The position numbers were made by a program, and so were the translations under genes. Source: JAZDKP01 sp043802925 (GTDB taxonomy: Bacteria > Fibrobacterota > OXYB2-FULL-49-7 > JAEUSG01). Taken from it: 23,153 bases of DNA. Where the stretch lies: assembly GCA_043802925.1 (NCBI GenBank), contig JAZDKP010000031.1:1-23153 (forward strand), written 5' to 3'. Positions 16,692 to 23,153 of this stretch are shown here, piece after piece. The first letter of the stretch is position 1. Each line of letters begins with the position of its first letter. The notes beneath the pieces are model-generated. The model saw only the letters and a list, made by a program, of their open reading frames with translations, had not been told where the DNA came from and ran no database searches.

Positions 16692-18932
16692 CTAGGAAGG
16701 GTTCTTAGACGGCTCTTTTATTTTACTTTTTCTATATTGATTCGGACTCATGCCGGTTAATTTCTTAAACACATTGTTAAAATATTCAGGATGATTAAAC
16801 CCCACCTTATAACCAACTTCCGAGACATTCAACCGAAAATCCTCAAGAAGCGCTTTGGCTTTATTGCATTTCAAGGCAGTGATATAAGATACCATGCTCT
16901 GGCCGATTTGCTTTTTAAACGCGCTTCCCAGCCAGGATGGATTCACGTCAATGGCATTGGCCACATGTCCCACGGAAATATCCTTGGTATAATTGGCCAG
17001 GATGAACTGGACCGCATCCGCAATACGGTTGTCCTTGATGATTTTTTCAACCCCCGCCGTTTCTCTTCCCTTTCTTTTTCTCAGTATCCAAACCACAGTA
17101 AAAGCGAGCGCCAGACAGAGCGCCAGGCCTATGGCAAGCGGTAAAAAAGCGCGTTGCAGGCGGGGCGTTTCCGCAACAACCATGAACCGCTTGCGGAACG
17201 GAACAGAGGGGACGTCTTGCTTGTTGTATATTTGCCCTTCCACCTGCCAGGCACCGGGCGTTGCCTGCGGCAGCAAACGGAACGTGGTTTTCCAATAGCC
17301 TGTCGCTTTATTTTCAACAAAGGCCGTTGGCCCTCCTTTGACAAGAAGGGAGCAACGTTCACAATGCTCTTCGATATAATCGACCCCCTCTTTCTGACGG
17401 ATAAACACCCTCCTCTCTTTCCCGCCGCCGGCGAGGCTGATGAAGTAGCTGCCCTTCGGATCAAATACGCCGCCGCGGTTGAGCAGGTCGGCGTCCGGGT
17501 GTTCGGTGTCGCGCATGACAAGTAGATTATACCACAGATTTCCATAGCCGGACGGATCCCTGGCGTAACAATAAAGATCGTACCATTGATTGGTAATCAA
17601 CGTACCCGTCCGTTCCGCTTTGCCTTCCCGGGTCATGGCAAGGGAATCAATGCAAGGGCGTCTCGTGTCCCTCTCCGACCATTTTTTCGCATACCATTGA
17701 AGCAGCGGCTGGGGTAGAGGCGCGGGAAGGGACCAGAGGCCCCAGTCCTGTCCCTTCCGCTTGATTTTACTCCGGAAAGAAAGCGCTTGCAGGGGTAATA
17801 TCGGGGACAACCGGAAAGCGAGGTTGGAGGGAATGGCGATTTTTCTTGAAAGTACAGGAAAGGCCCAATCGTTTCCCGCAGTTCCCTGCAGATACCAGGC
17901 TTCCACATCATCACCGGTTTCGGGCGTTGCGGAAAGGGTCCCTTGTTCGGAATCCGCCACCTCGAACCGGATTGCAGGGGGCGGGGATTGAGGGCCGATC
18001 GGATCTTCTGAAAGGACGATGTCGTCTATCCTGACACGGGCTTCCATTTCCGGCGTTGGCCTGGGGTAAAGCTGGTTTCCGAATTGTAACGAAAAAAAGA
18101 CCGGCCACCGGTCTTCCTTCGGCTGAACAATGGAAACGCAAGACGCGCCGTTAATCCACAGTCTGAAAAAGCGGCTTTTATCCACGGTATCCGCCCGGCA
18201 TTCATATTCAATACATAAGGTTTCTCCAATCGCGATTGTGCGCGCATATACCGTTTTAAAGAAAACAAAGAATTCCAGCCGCGGCCTTGAAGCGGAATCC
18301 GGCCGGATTTTAATTTCCACCGGAAAATTGGGTTCCAGGGTATGCAGGGTGGCATGTTGCCGTGTGGCCGGCTTGATCGGAAACAAGGTGTCCAGCCGCA
18401 AATAAAAGCGGAGATGCAGGGAGCGTCTTTCCGGAAAGTTATGCTCGAGTCCCGGACCGTTCGGAATCAGGGCAACTCCGAACCCGTCATGGATCGCCAG
18501 GAAAACCTTGTTTTGTTCAGAGTCGATTTCCGGCGGTGTGGGATCGCTCCAGCGGCGGATGCCGCATGTGCCCGTCTCCGTGCCTTTCGGATGGCCGCGC
18601 GTCAACCCCTGAACGCCGGACAAACGTCCCCCGTGGCATTTACGGTAGGTGAAATACTCGCGCTGCGCCGGATTGTCCGGATCCAGGACGCCCATACCGG
18701 CCGAATCCGGCCAGTCAACAAGGGATCGCGTTGACATAAGACAAAGAACCGTGTCGCCCGGTTTTACGGGCACATCAAGAAAGGTCCTGCCGTATTCGAA
18801 ATCTTCGGACCAGAGCACTCCGGAAAAGGCGAGGTTCCGGAAAAACAGCAGGGCAAGAAAAACGCTTTGGACAATAATGATGCTTGAGCGGCGCCAATGT
18901 ATTTCAGGGAGTGCTTTTACAATGGCAACCAT
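16692..18932 (-). CDS. Membrane-anchored AraC-family transcriptional regulator with extracytoplasmic sensor
   Basis: 746 aa. A signal-anchor helix (about 18-38) and a second membrane helix (about 596-617, followed by RKRKGR) enclose about 555 residues outside the cytoplasm. Residues about 125-310 resemble a LamG/concanavalin-type jelly roll (LHLRFYLRLD, FFRLWINGAS, EARVRIDDIVLS). About 320-590 is all-beta and unassigned. The C-terminus (about 636-735) is an AraC HTH pair: helix-turn-helix one near ISVGHVANAIDVNPSWLGSAF and two near VSEVGYKVGFNHPEYFNNVFKK, ending MSPNQYR. No kinase or receiver domain is present, so sensing and DNA binding are in one protein. It lies just upstream of, and in the same direction as, the degradation operon, which is its likely target. 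The ATG at 18932 is the only one between the upstream in-frame stop and the first membrane helix, but I see no Shine-Dalgarno site before it. Confidence 0.85.
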   Translation of the reverse strand: MVAIVKALPEIHWRRSSIIIVQSVFLALLFFRNLAFSGVLWSEDFEYGRTFLDVPVKPGDTVLCLMSTRSLVDWPDSAGMGVLDPDNPAQREYFTYRKCHGGRLSGVQGLTRGHPKGTETGTCGIRRWSDPTPPEIDSEQNKVFLAIHDGFGVALIPNGPGLEHNFPERRSLHLRFYLRLDTLFPIKPATRQHATLHTLEPNFPVEIKIRPDSASRPRLEFFVFFKTVYARTIAIGETLCIEYECRADTVDKSRFFRLWINGASCVSIVQPKEDRWPVFFSLQFGNQLYPRPTPEMEARVRIDDIVLSEDPIGPQSPPPAIRFEVADSEQGTLSATPETGDDVEAWYLQGTAGNDWAFPVLSRKIAIPSNLAFRLSPILPLQALSFRSKIKRKGQDWGLWSLPAPLPQPLLQWYAKKWSERDTRRPCIDSLAMTREGKAERTGTLITNQWYDLYCYARDPSGYGNLWYNLLVMRDTEHPDADLLNRGGVFDPKGSYFISLAGGGKERRVFIRQKEGVDYIEEHCERCSLLVKGGPTAFVENKATGYWKTTFRLLPQATPGAWQVEGQIYNKQDVPSVPFRKRFMVVAETPRLQRAFLPLAIGLALCLALAFTVVWILRKRKGRETAGVEKIIKDNRIADAVQFILANYTKDISVGHVANAIDVNPSWLGSAFKKQIGQSMVSYITALKCNKAKALLEDFRLNVSEVGYKVGFNHPEYFNNVFKKLTGMSPNQYRKSKIKEPSKNPS

Positions 18933-18950
18933 GCTAAAAAATATTCATTC

Positions 18951-18967
18951 TTGCGACAACGTCGCAA
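18951..18967. promoter_or_regulatory. Perfect palindrome upstream of the AraC-type gene (operator or hairpin)
   Basis: TTGCGAC-AAC-GTCGCAA is a perfect 7-bp inverted repeat with a 3-nt centre. It lies 19 nt before the regulator ATG and 20 nt after the stop of the preceding gene. On the minus strand it directly follows a TATAAA (18968-18973) that could be a -10 box, so it could be an operator at the start site. Alternatively, as RNA it is a hairpin followed 9 nt later by six T, a poor terminator. Confidence 0.45.
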
Positions 18968-18986
18968 TTTATAAAAAAGAACCGTT

Positions 18987-20027
18987 TTAGCCATGACCCC
19001 TGCTATCAGCCCAATCGCCTGGCAGGACCGACGGAACCGGTAAATCGTTCATGGCCAAGAGCCCGGGCAGGGCGTTCATGGCCTTGGGGATTGTATTAAG
19101 GGTCATGGCAATGGTCCCAATGTCCCCGTTGATTCCCCCCAATATCTTCTGATGAATATCAGGCCTTCCCTTAATGATTATTTCATCGTACTCTTCCTCG
19201 ATACCGGCATAAGCGATAAAATTCAACCGGATGACCTCCTGGCCGTTTATTTTTCCATAGGCAATGCTTTTTAGACCCAGCACTTTTCCCGGGGGCACCT
19301 CTCCCAGGCCCGTCTGTACCGGATTTTGCGCAATCACGGGTTCCGGCGGAAATTCGCAGGTTTCCTGGAGCCGCCAGCCCAGGCCGGTGGCGATCATATT
19401 GATCGATTCCAAAAGGCCCACATGACCGGTGATTATTTTTTGTTCAATATTATTTTTAAATTCCCCGGCACTGAGCCCGGTGCCCACTTTTTTCTGAAAG
19501 GGAATTCTGCGGCGCGCCGAATTCATCATGCGTGTAACAGTGATGGAATTCACTTCCAAACAGGGACCGGTTAAGGTCAGCGGCAGGGTATCCATTAAAT
19601 AGCCGGGGTTGATGCCCGTGCCCACCACCGTGACCTTGTATTTTTTGGCCAACGCGTCAATCTGTTTCGACAAGGCCGGGTGCCGTTTAAAAGGGAAAGA
19701 CAATTCTTCGCACGTGGAAATGACATTAAGACCTGCTTGCATGCACTCTTTTAACTGTGGAAAAACCTTTACCAGCGAAGAAGAGGTGGTATGCACCACG
19801 GCGTGCGCCTTTGCTTTCTTGAATACTTCCCGAGGGTCATTCGATATTTTTACCCCCACCCGTTCTTTCAGTCCCAGGACTTCGCCCACGTCTTTGCCCA
19901 CCTTCTGCGGGTCGATGTCGATAACGCCGACCAGTTTAACACTTTTTTTCGCCAGCAGTTCTTTGGTAATATTACCGCCAATCACCCCAAGACCATAGAC
20001 GACAACCTTAATCTGCCCCTTTGCCAT
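18987..20027 (-). CDS. 2,4-diaminopentanoate dehydrogenase-like NAD(P)-dependent oxidoreductase
   Basis: 346 aa, cytoplasmic. The N-terminus is a Rossmann fold with the GLGVIG dinucleotide motif (12-17). The rest matches the 2,4-diaminopentanoate dehydrogenase / dihydrodipicolinate-reductase-like family: STCEELSFPF, VVGTGINPGYLMD, then GHVGLLESINMIATGLGW in the C-terminal domain. Family members oxidise a diamino acid in ornithine fermentation; many relatives are annotated only as dihydrodipicolinate reductase-like. No other ornithine-pathway gene is visible, so the true substrate here is open. The start at 20027 is chosen because AAGGAG lies 7 nt upstream; the ATG at 20060 would add 11 residues (MNSSQMERSCA) overlapping this site. 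It precedes the AraC-type gene by 54 nt and may be cotranscribed with it. Confidence 0.75.
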   Translation of the reverse strand: MAKGQIKVVVYGLGVIGGNITKELLAKKSVKLVGVIDIDPQKVGKDVGEVLGLKERVGVKISNDPREVFKKAKAHAVVHTTSSSLVKVFPQLKECMQAGLNVISTCEELSFPFKRHPALSKQIDALAKKYKVTVVGTGINPGYLMDTLPLTLTGPCLEVNSITVTRMMNSARRRIPFQKKVGTGLSAGEFKNNIEQKIITGHVGLLESINMIATGLGWRLQETCEFPPEPVIAQNPVQTGLGEVPPGKVLGLKSIAYGKINGQEVIRLNFIAYAGIEEEYDEIIIKGRPDIHQKILGGINGDIGTIAMTLNTIPKAMNALPGLLAMNDLPVPSVLPGDWADSRGHG

Positions 20028-20034
20028 GGCACAA

Positions 20035-20040
20035 CTCCTT
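20035..20040 (-). promoter_or_regulatory. Shine-Dalgarno AAGGAG deciding the start at 20027
   Basis: AAGGAG sits 7 nt before the ATG at 20025-20027. After that ATG the Rossmann strand begins within six residues, as usual for the family. Confidence 0.75.
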
Positions 20041-20084
20041 TCCATCTGTGAGCTATTCATTCTTTTGCCTATTTACCAAATCCC

Positions 20085-20114
20085 TATATACTATACGGCT
20101 TTTTATCGTATCAA
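20085..20114 (-). promoter_or_regulatory. Possible promoter of the dehydrogenase-like gene
   Basis: On the minus strand TTGATA (20109-20114) is followed after 18 nt by TATATA (20085-20090). An overlapping alternative is TTGTTG with 16 nt to TATAGT. The -35 box lies in the last codons of the preceding gene. Transcription would start about 50 nt before the ATG at 20027. The call rests on motif similarity only. Confidence 0.4.
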
Positions 20115-22820
20115 CAACATCTTTTGGGTTGCCGCCTTGAAACCCGCCTTGCATCGAACGACATACAGGCCCGAGGGAAGCCTGTCGCTCCGGAACACCG
20201 CGCTGCTATTCTTAACGTCAAACGATTTCGTCAGATCCGCCACCTGGACGCCGCCCGGTGAAAACACCTTCAGCGAGAAGCCGGATTCCTGCTCTGTTGT
20301 CAACCCTTTCACTGTAATCACAGCGGTGGGATTAAACGGCGTCGGGCATACATGGACGCTCAGGGTTTGAATGGGCGCATCAGGGGCCGCACCGTTAATC
20401 TTAACGTCCAGGTTGCCCAGCGAATCCGGAATGGCCAGATAATACATGGCCATTTCAATGGCGCGGAGCTGCTGCACAAAATCCTTGTGAAGGTTGCTGT
20501 AGGTGTAGCCCATCAGCGCGCCCTTGTCCTTTGCCGCCTGGAGATACTTGTCACCGTAAAAGCGGGAAAGGAACGCAAAGCCAATCGTAACATTCGGTTT
20601 TATGGCAGCCGTGCCGGAGGGAACATAGGTCAAGACGCTGTCGCCCCAGATTTTAAAATAATGCGCTATTGAATCGGGTTGGGTGACGCTGTTCAGCGTG
20701 TATTGCGGCGCAAGTATGGAATACAGTTTCACGAGCGCTTCCATGCCAAGGCCGACCATAAAGGGCTGGCCGATATCGCAATTCGTACGGTCGCTCTGCA
20801 TCCTGACGATTGCGTTCTTGAGGGCTTCCCAGCTTCTCGCCAGTGTCTGGTAATAACGCGTATCTTTTGTCTGCGCATACGCCCACACCAGCGCGTTCAT
20901 CTGATTCGCCCATCGCCGGATATACGTTGTAATATGCTCGCTGCACGCGGAGGCCAGGCTCACGTCAAAACGATTCATCCATTCGGCTCCTTCGAGGGCT
21001 ATCTGCAGGGCGTAATCATTGCCCATCAGGTAGTAATCCATGAAAAGACCTTCCACCTTATGGTGGCTGGGATTGCTGGTGGAATAGGTGAGTCCGTCCG
21101 ATCCGATATGATAATTGGGCGGGCAATAGCGGCAGTCCCCGGTTTTGCTGTTGGCGGGGCCAAAATGGCACATATGCACGTCCTGAACATGGCGGGCGTG
21201 CGCAATGGCATAGTCGAGAAACCGGATATCACCGGTGTGGTAGAAATGTTCAAAGGCGAAGAAATCGAGGCCGTAATAATTGCCGTTCCACAGGACGCCG
21301 AACGGAAAGGGGGGATCGACGTAACTGGTATAATCATAATGAAAATTGTCGCCCCATTCCATGAATCCGTAGGCGTCGAAGTACATGTGATTGACGTTGT
21401 CAAATGCCAGAACCTGGCTCCATCCCGAATCCAGCTTGCTCTCCCAGGTCTGGATAGTGGGTTGGATGGAATCGGCATAGAGGGCCGGATTTTTTTCGAC
21501 CATGGGGACCGCGGACAATGTCCCGCGCGTATACCAGGCAGGCGAAGCCAGGGCAAAGAGCCGATCCGTGGCCTGCACGGCCTTGGAGCGGAGTTCGCCT
21601 GCTGTCATATCGTTATAAAAGGTCCACTGCGTTTCACAGCTGCGCCCCTGCCCGGCGAAAAATGGAACCCCCTGTCCGGAACGTTTTGGAAAGAAACCCG
21701 CGATTATTTTGCCGTCCCCAGACGCCTCCATGGAGGCGGGAACCATCTGCCAGAAGTATTTCATGGAAACCAGGCACCCGCGGCTGCCATCGGACAAGGA
21801 GACCCATCCGAGATCCCTGGGCTTCAGTGTTTTCGGGTTGAACGTGGCCGCTTTGACTCCGCCGATTACGCCGGTCATGCTCGGTCCCATGGTATAAATC
21901 AGAAGATTGAAGTAGCCCGGCCGCGAAACCATGCAGTACAAGGAGTCGGTACCGGTCAAATCCGCCTGCTCAAAGCTGTCCGGCTTGCTGACCACCGCAT
22001 GGCGGGTCGCGCCCAGCATAAGCGGAATTTCGAAATGGAGGCCGTAAAGGGTGTCGCAATCGGTCGTGACCCCGTCCTGGTTTTCAATCACGTTCTGCAT
22101 GCGGATGGTGGCGGAATTGTTGAACGCGTAAATCCGGCTGATAAAATTGTGCGCTCCCAATCCACCGGCGGTTTTCAGCTTGCCCATGGCTTTCAGGCAG
22201 ACCACGCCGGCCCCCTGCCGCTCAACCGTGACAGTTGTGGCGGCATCGTTGCTCGACAGGTACTGGGTGACCACCCCGAAATAGACCGTTTTGGCCCAGC
22301 CAACGACCCCGCGGCTGTGGGATGAGACGATTTGATTGTCGTTGCCGTAATTCTGGCTGCCGGATTCATCCACCCATGCCTGGTCGATGAGGTTGAAATT
22401 GGCCTTCTTGACATAAAAGCGGATTTTGCCGGTATTCACTTCAAAAAAAGTCCCGCTGTCATGAACCGAAAGATTGGACGGAAGCGTATAGGAGGAAGCC
22501 TCCGTATGCAGGGTGACAACAGCGGAACCGCTGGCCGGAAGGCTGAAGGGAAAATTAAGCTGGAGCCAGCGGATGTTGGAGGGATTCTTCCACCAGGTGC
22601 CAAGGGAGGTGATTTCGCACGGAATGACATTGTTAGAGGCGTCCCGGAGCGTAAACTTGGATGCGTCCGTATAGTTGCCCGCCTCCGGCAACGGCACCCC
22701 CATGGTAACCGCTTCATTGACGCGGGCCACATGGGCGTATTCCTGTATCTTCAAATCCACCAAGGGCGCGCCCATGACGTTCAGGGACAGCACTATCAGA
22801 AACATAATTCCTTTGATCAT
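20103..22820 (-). CDS. Secreted PcRGLX/YetA-like lyase-like protein with T9SS tail
   Basis: 905 aa. A signal peptide (about 1-18) is followed by a RIFT-barrel-like domain (about 20-115) carrying VTMGVPLPEAGNY and WWKNPSNIRWLQLNF. A beta-sandwich region (to about 430) contains KANFNLIDQAWVDESG, equivalent to FNIIDEAWRDQNG in the 1019-aa protein at 7878-10937. An alpha-helical toroid-like region (about 430-810) contains FEHFYHTGDIRFLDYAIAHA, and the sorting tail covers about 827-905 (CPTPFNPTAVI, SGLYVVRCKAG). It is a distant paralog of 7878-10937 but has no Fn3 domain. Expected action: extracellular cleavage of uronic-acid-containing glycans, not proven. AGAGG precedes the ATG. Upstream is the hairpin terminator of the preceding gene, so it probably has its own promoter, which I could not identify. 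Confidence 0.65.
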   Translation of the reverse strand: MIKGIMFLIVLSLNVMGAPLVDLKIQEYAHVARVNEAVTMGVPLPEAGNYTDASKFTLRDASNNVIPCEITSLGTWWKNPSNIRWLQLNFPFSLPASGSAVVTLHTEASSYTLPSNLSVHDSGTFFEVNTGKIRFYVKKANFNLIDQAWVDESGSQNYGNDNQIVSSHSRGVVGWAKTVYFGVVTQYLSSNDAATTVTVERQGAGVVCLKAMGKLKTAGGLGAHNFISRIYAFNNSATIRMQNVIENQDGVTTDCDTLYGLHFEIPLMLGATRHAVVSKPDSFEQADLTGTDSLYCMVSRPGYFNLLIYTMGPSMTGVIGGVKAATFNPKTLKPRDLGWVSLSDGSRGCLVSMKYFWQMVPASMEASGDGKIIAGFFPKRSGQGVPFFAGQGRSCETQWTFYNDMTAGELRSKAVQATDRLFALASPAWYTRGTLSAVPMVEKNPALYADSIQPTIQTWESKLDSGWSQVLAFDNVNHMYFDAYGFMEWGDNFHYDYTSYVDPPFPFGVLWNGNYYGLDFFAFEHFYHTGDIRFLDYAIAHARHVQDVHMCHFGPANSKTGDCRYCPPNYHIGSDGLTYSTSNPSHHKVEGLFMDYYLMGNDYALQIALEGAEWMNRFDVSLASACSEHITTYIRRWANQMNALVWAYAQTKDTRYYQTLARSWEALKNAIVRMQSDRTNCDIGQPFMVGLGMEALVKLYSILAPQYTLNSVTQPDSIAHYFKIWGDSVLTYVPSGTAAIKPNVTIGFAFLSRFYGDKYLQAAKDKGALMGYTYSNLHKDFVQQLRAIEMAMYYLAIPDSLGNLDVKINGAAPDAPIQTLSVHVCPTPFNPTAVITVKGLTTEQESGFSLKVFSPGGVQVADLTKSFDVKNSSAVFRSDRLPSGLYVVRCKAGFKAATQKMLLIR

Positions 22821-22857
22821 TTTCGCCTCTTATTCTTTAAGGCCGGATCCCCACTAA

Positions 22858-22873
22858 TTCGGCCAAGGCCGAA
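22858..22873. repeat. Short GC-rich palindrome TTCGGCC-AA-GGCCGAA
   Basis: A perfect 7-bp inverted repeat with a 2-nt centre lies between the long hairpin and the start of the 905-aa protein gene, 38 nt before its ATG. It could be an operator or part of the transcript leader; nothing decides between these. Confidence 0.4.
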
Positions 22874-22938
22874 AATAAGAGTCTGTAAATCGGCAACTTA
22901 TCTACGTTTTTCACGTAGATGTTGCCGATACAGACTCT
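22870..22938 (-). terminator. Long hairpin terminator of the upstream partial gene
   Basis: The arms 22878-22907 and 22913-22938 pair over 26 bp, interrupted only by two 2-nt bulges in the left arm, with a 5-nt loop. On the minus strand the hairpin is followed directly by TTATTTTC, a T-rich tail. It lies 34 nt past the stop of the partial gene at 22973, as expected for an intrinsic terminator, though the stem is unusually long. Confidence 0.6.
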
Positions 22939-22972
22939 AATACTTTTCCAAGCGCACGGTACCGAACAAGGC

Positions 22973-23153
22973 TTACCTGACCAGGACCATGGCGCCTTTC
23001 TTGACCTGCTCACCCACGGTCAGGCGGTAGAAGTAGACCCCCGTGCCCGCCATGCGGCCGGCATTGTCCATCCCTTCCCACACCACCTTCTTCGTCAAAC
23101 CCGCGTTCCCGACCGTGCCCTTGACAAGCGTCCGCACCAGCTGGCCGCGAATG
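22973..23153 (-). CDS. C-terminal end of a T9SS/FlgD-Ig-tailed secreted protein, partial
   Basis: Reading the minus strand from the window edge gives 59 residues ending in a TAA at 22973-22975. They contain IRGQLVRTLVKG, KKVVWEGMDNAGRM, GTGVYFYRLTVGEQ and KKGAMVLVR, the typical second half of a FlgD-Ig / T9SS sorting module. Nothing of the catalytic part is in the window, so the function of the full protein is unknown. It is followed by the hairpin at 22878-22938. Confidence 0.75.
   Translation of the reverse strand, partial: IRGQLVRTLVKGTVGNAGLTKKVVWEGMDNAGRMAGTGVYFYRLTVGEQVKKGAMVLVR

Noticed and set aside
20679..22325. A 548-codon open frame on the plus strand
   Set aside because: It lies wholly antisense to the 905-aa secreted protein, has no recognisable domain, and is explained by codon bias of the opposite strand.
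1..23153. CRISPR array, tRNA or rRNA genes
   Set aside because: I saw no regularly spaced repeats and no tRNA- or rRNA-like sequence on either strand; a covariance-model scan was not possible here.
3114..23153. SusC/SusD-type polysaccharide utilisation locus
   Set aside because: No TonB-dependent transporter or SusD-like lipoprotein is present in the window, so the classical label is not supported.

Overview
The window looks like part of a polysaccharide-degradation locus from a member of the FCB group with a type IX secretion system (T9SS). Fibrobacterota-type or related candidate phyla such as KSB1 would fit, but this is inference from protein style only; no rRNA or tRNA is present to place it. 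The main clue is that seven minus-strand proteins (one cut by the window end) finish in the same kind of roughly 80-residue module: usually a PNPF-type motif, then an IYN..GR.(I/V)..L strand, a Trp in the middle, GVY.(I/V)K and a short basic-hydrophobic end. This is the T9SS sorting / FlgD-Ig-like tail.

Layout. (1) 3-1253, plus strand: a GH130-type glycosidase/phosphorylase, cut at the left by the window edge and ended at the right by an insertion sequence. (2) 1233-2863: an IS of about 1.63 kb with imperfect terminal inverted repeats, its own promoter and a broken transposase. (3) 2864-3113: no gene, one 10-bp-stem inverted repeat. (4) 3114-16521, minus strand: a five-gene operon with gaps of 12, 19, 55 and 17 nt. 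In transcription order it encodes a sialidase-fold protein with a putative Ig domain; a second sialidase-fold protein with calcium-binding repeats; a PcRGLX/YetA-like (exo-rhamnogalacturonan-lyase-like) protein; a Ser-His-Asp esterase; and a close paralog of the first protein. All carry a signal peptide and a sorting tail. (5) 16522-16691: a promoter region for that operon. (6) 16692-18932, minus: a membrane-anchored AraC-type regulator with a large extracytoplasmic region. (7) 18987-20027, minus: a 2,4-diaminopentanoate-dehydrogenase-like NAD(P)-dependent oxidoreductase. (8) 20103-22820, minus: a second PcRGLX/YetA-like secreted protein. (9) 22878-22938: a long hairpin terminator. (10) 22973-23153, minus: the tail of another T9SS-type protein.

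Reading together: the AraC protein is placed to sense an oligosaccharide outside the cytoplasm and switch on the adjacent operon. The operon exports lyase-like, esterase and beta-propeller proteins to attack a decorated, probably uronic-acid- or rhamnose-rich polysaccharide such as rhamnogalacturonan I. The substrate is inferred from the lyase-like and esterase folds and is not proven. The three propeller proteins are the least explained parts. They have sialidase-like Asp boxes but no visible FRIP motif, and they share a jelly-roll N-terminus and a GRIW signature, so they may be an uncharacterised family of polysaccharide-active enzymes or binding proteins.
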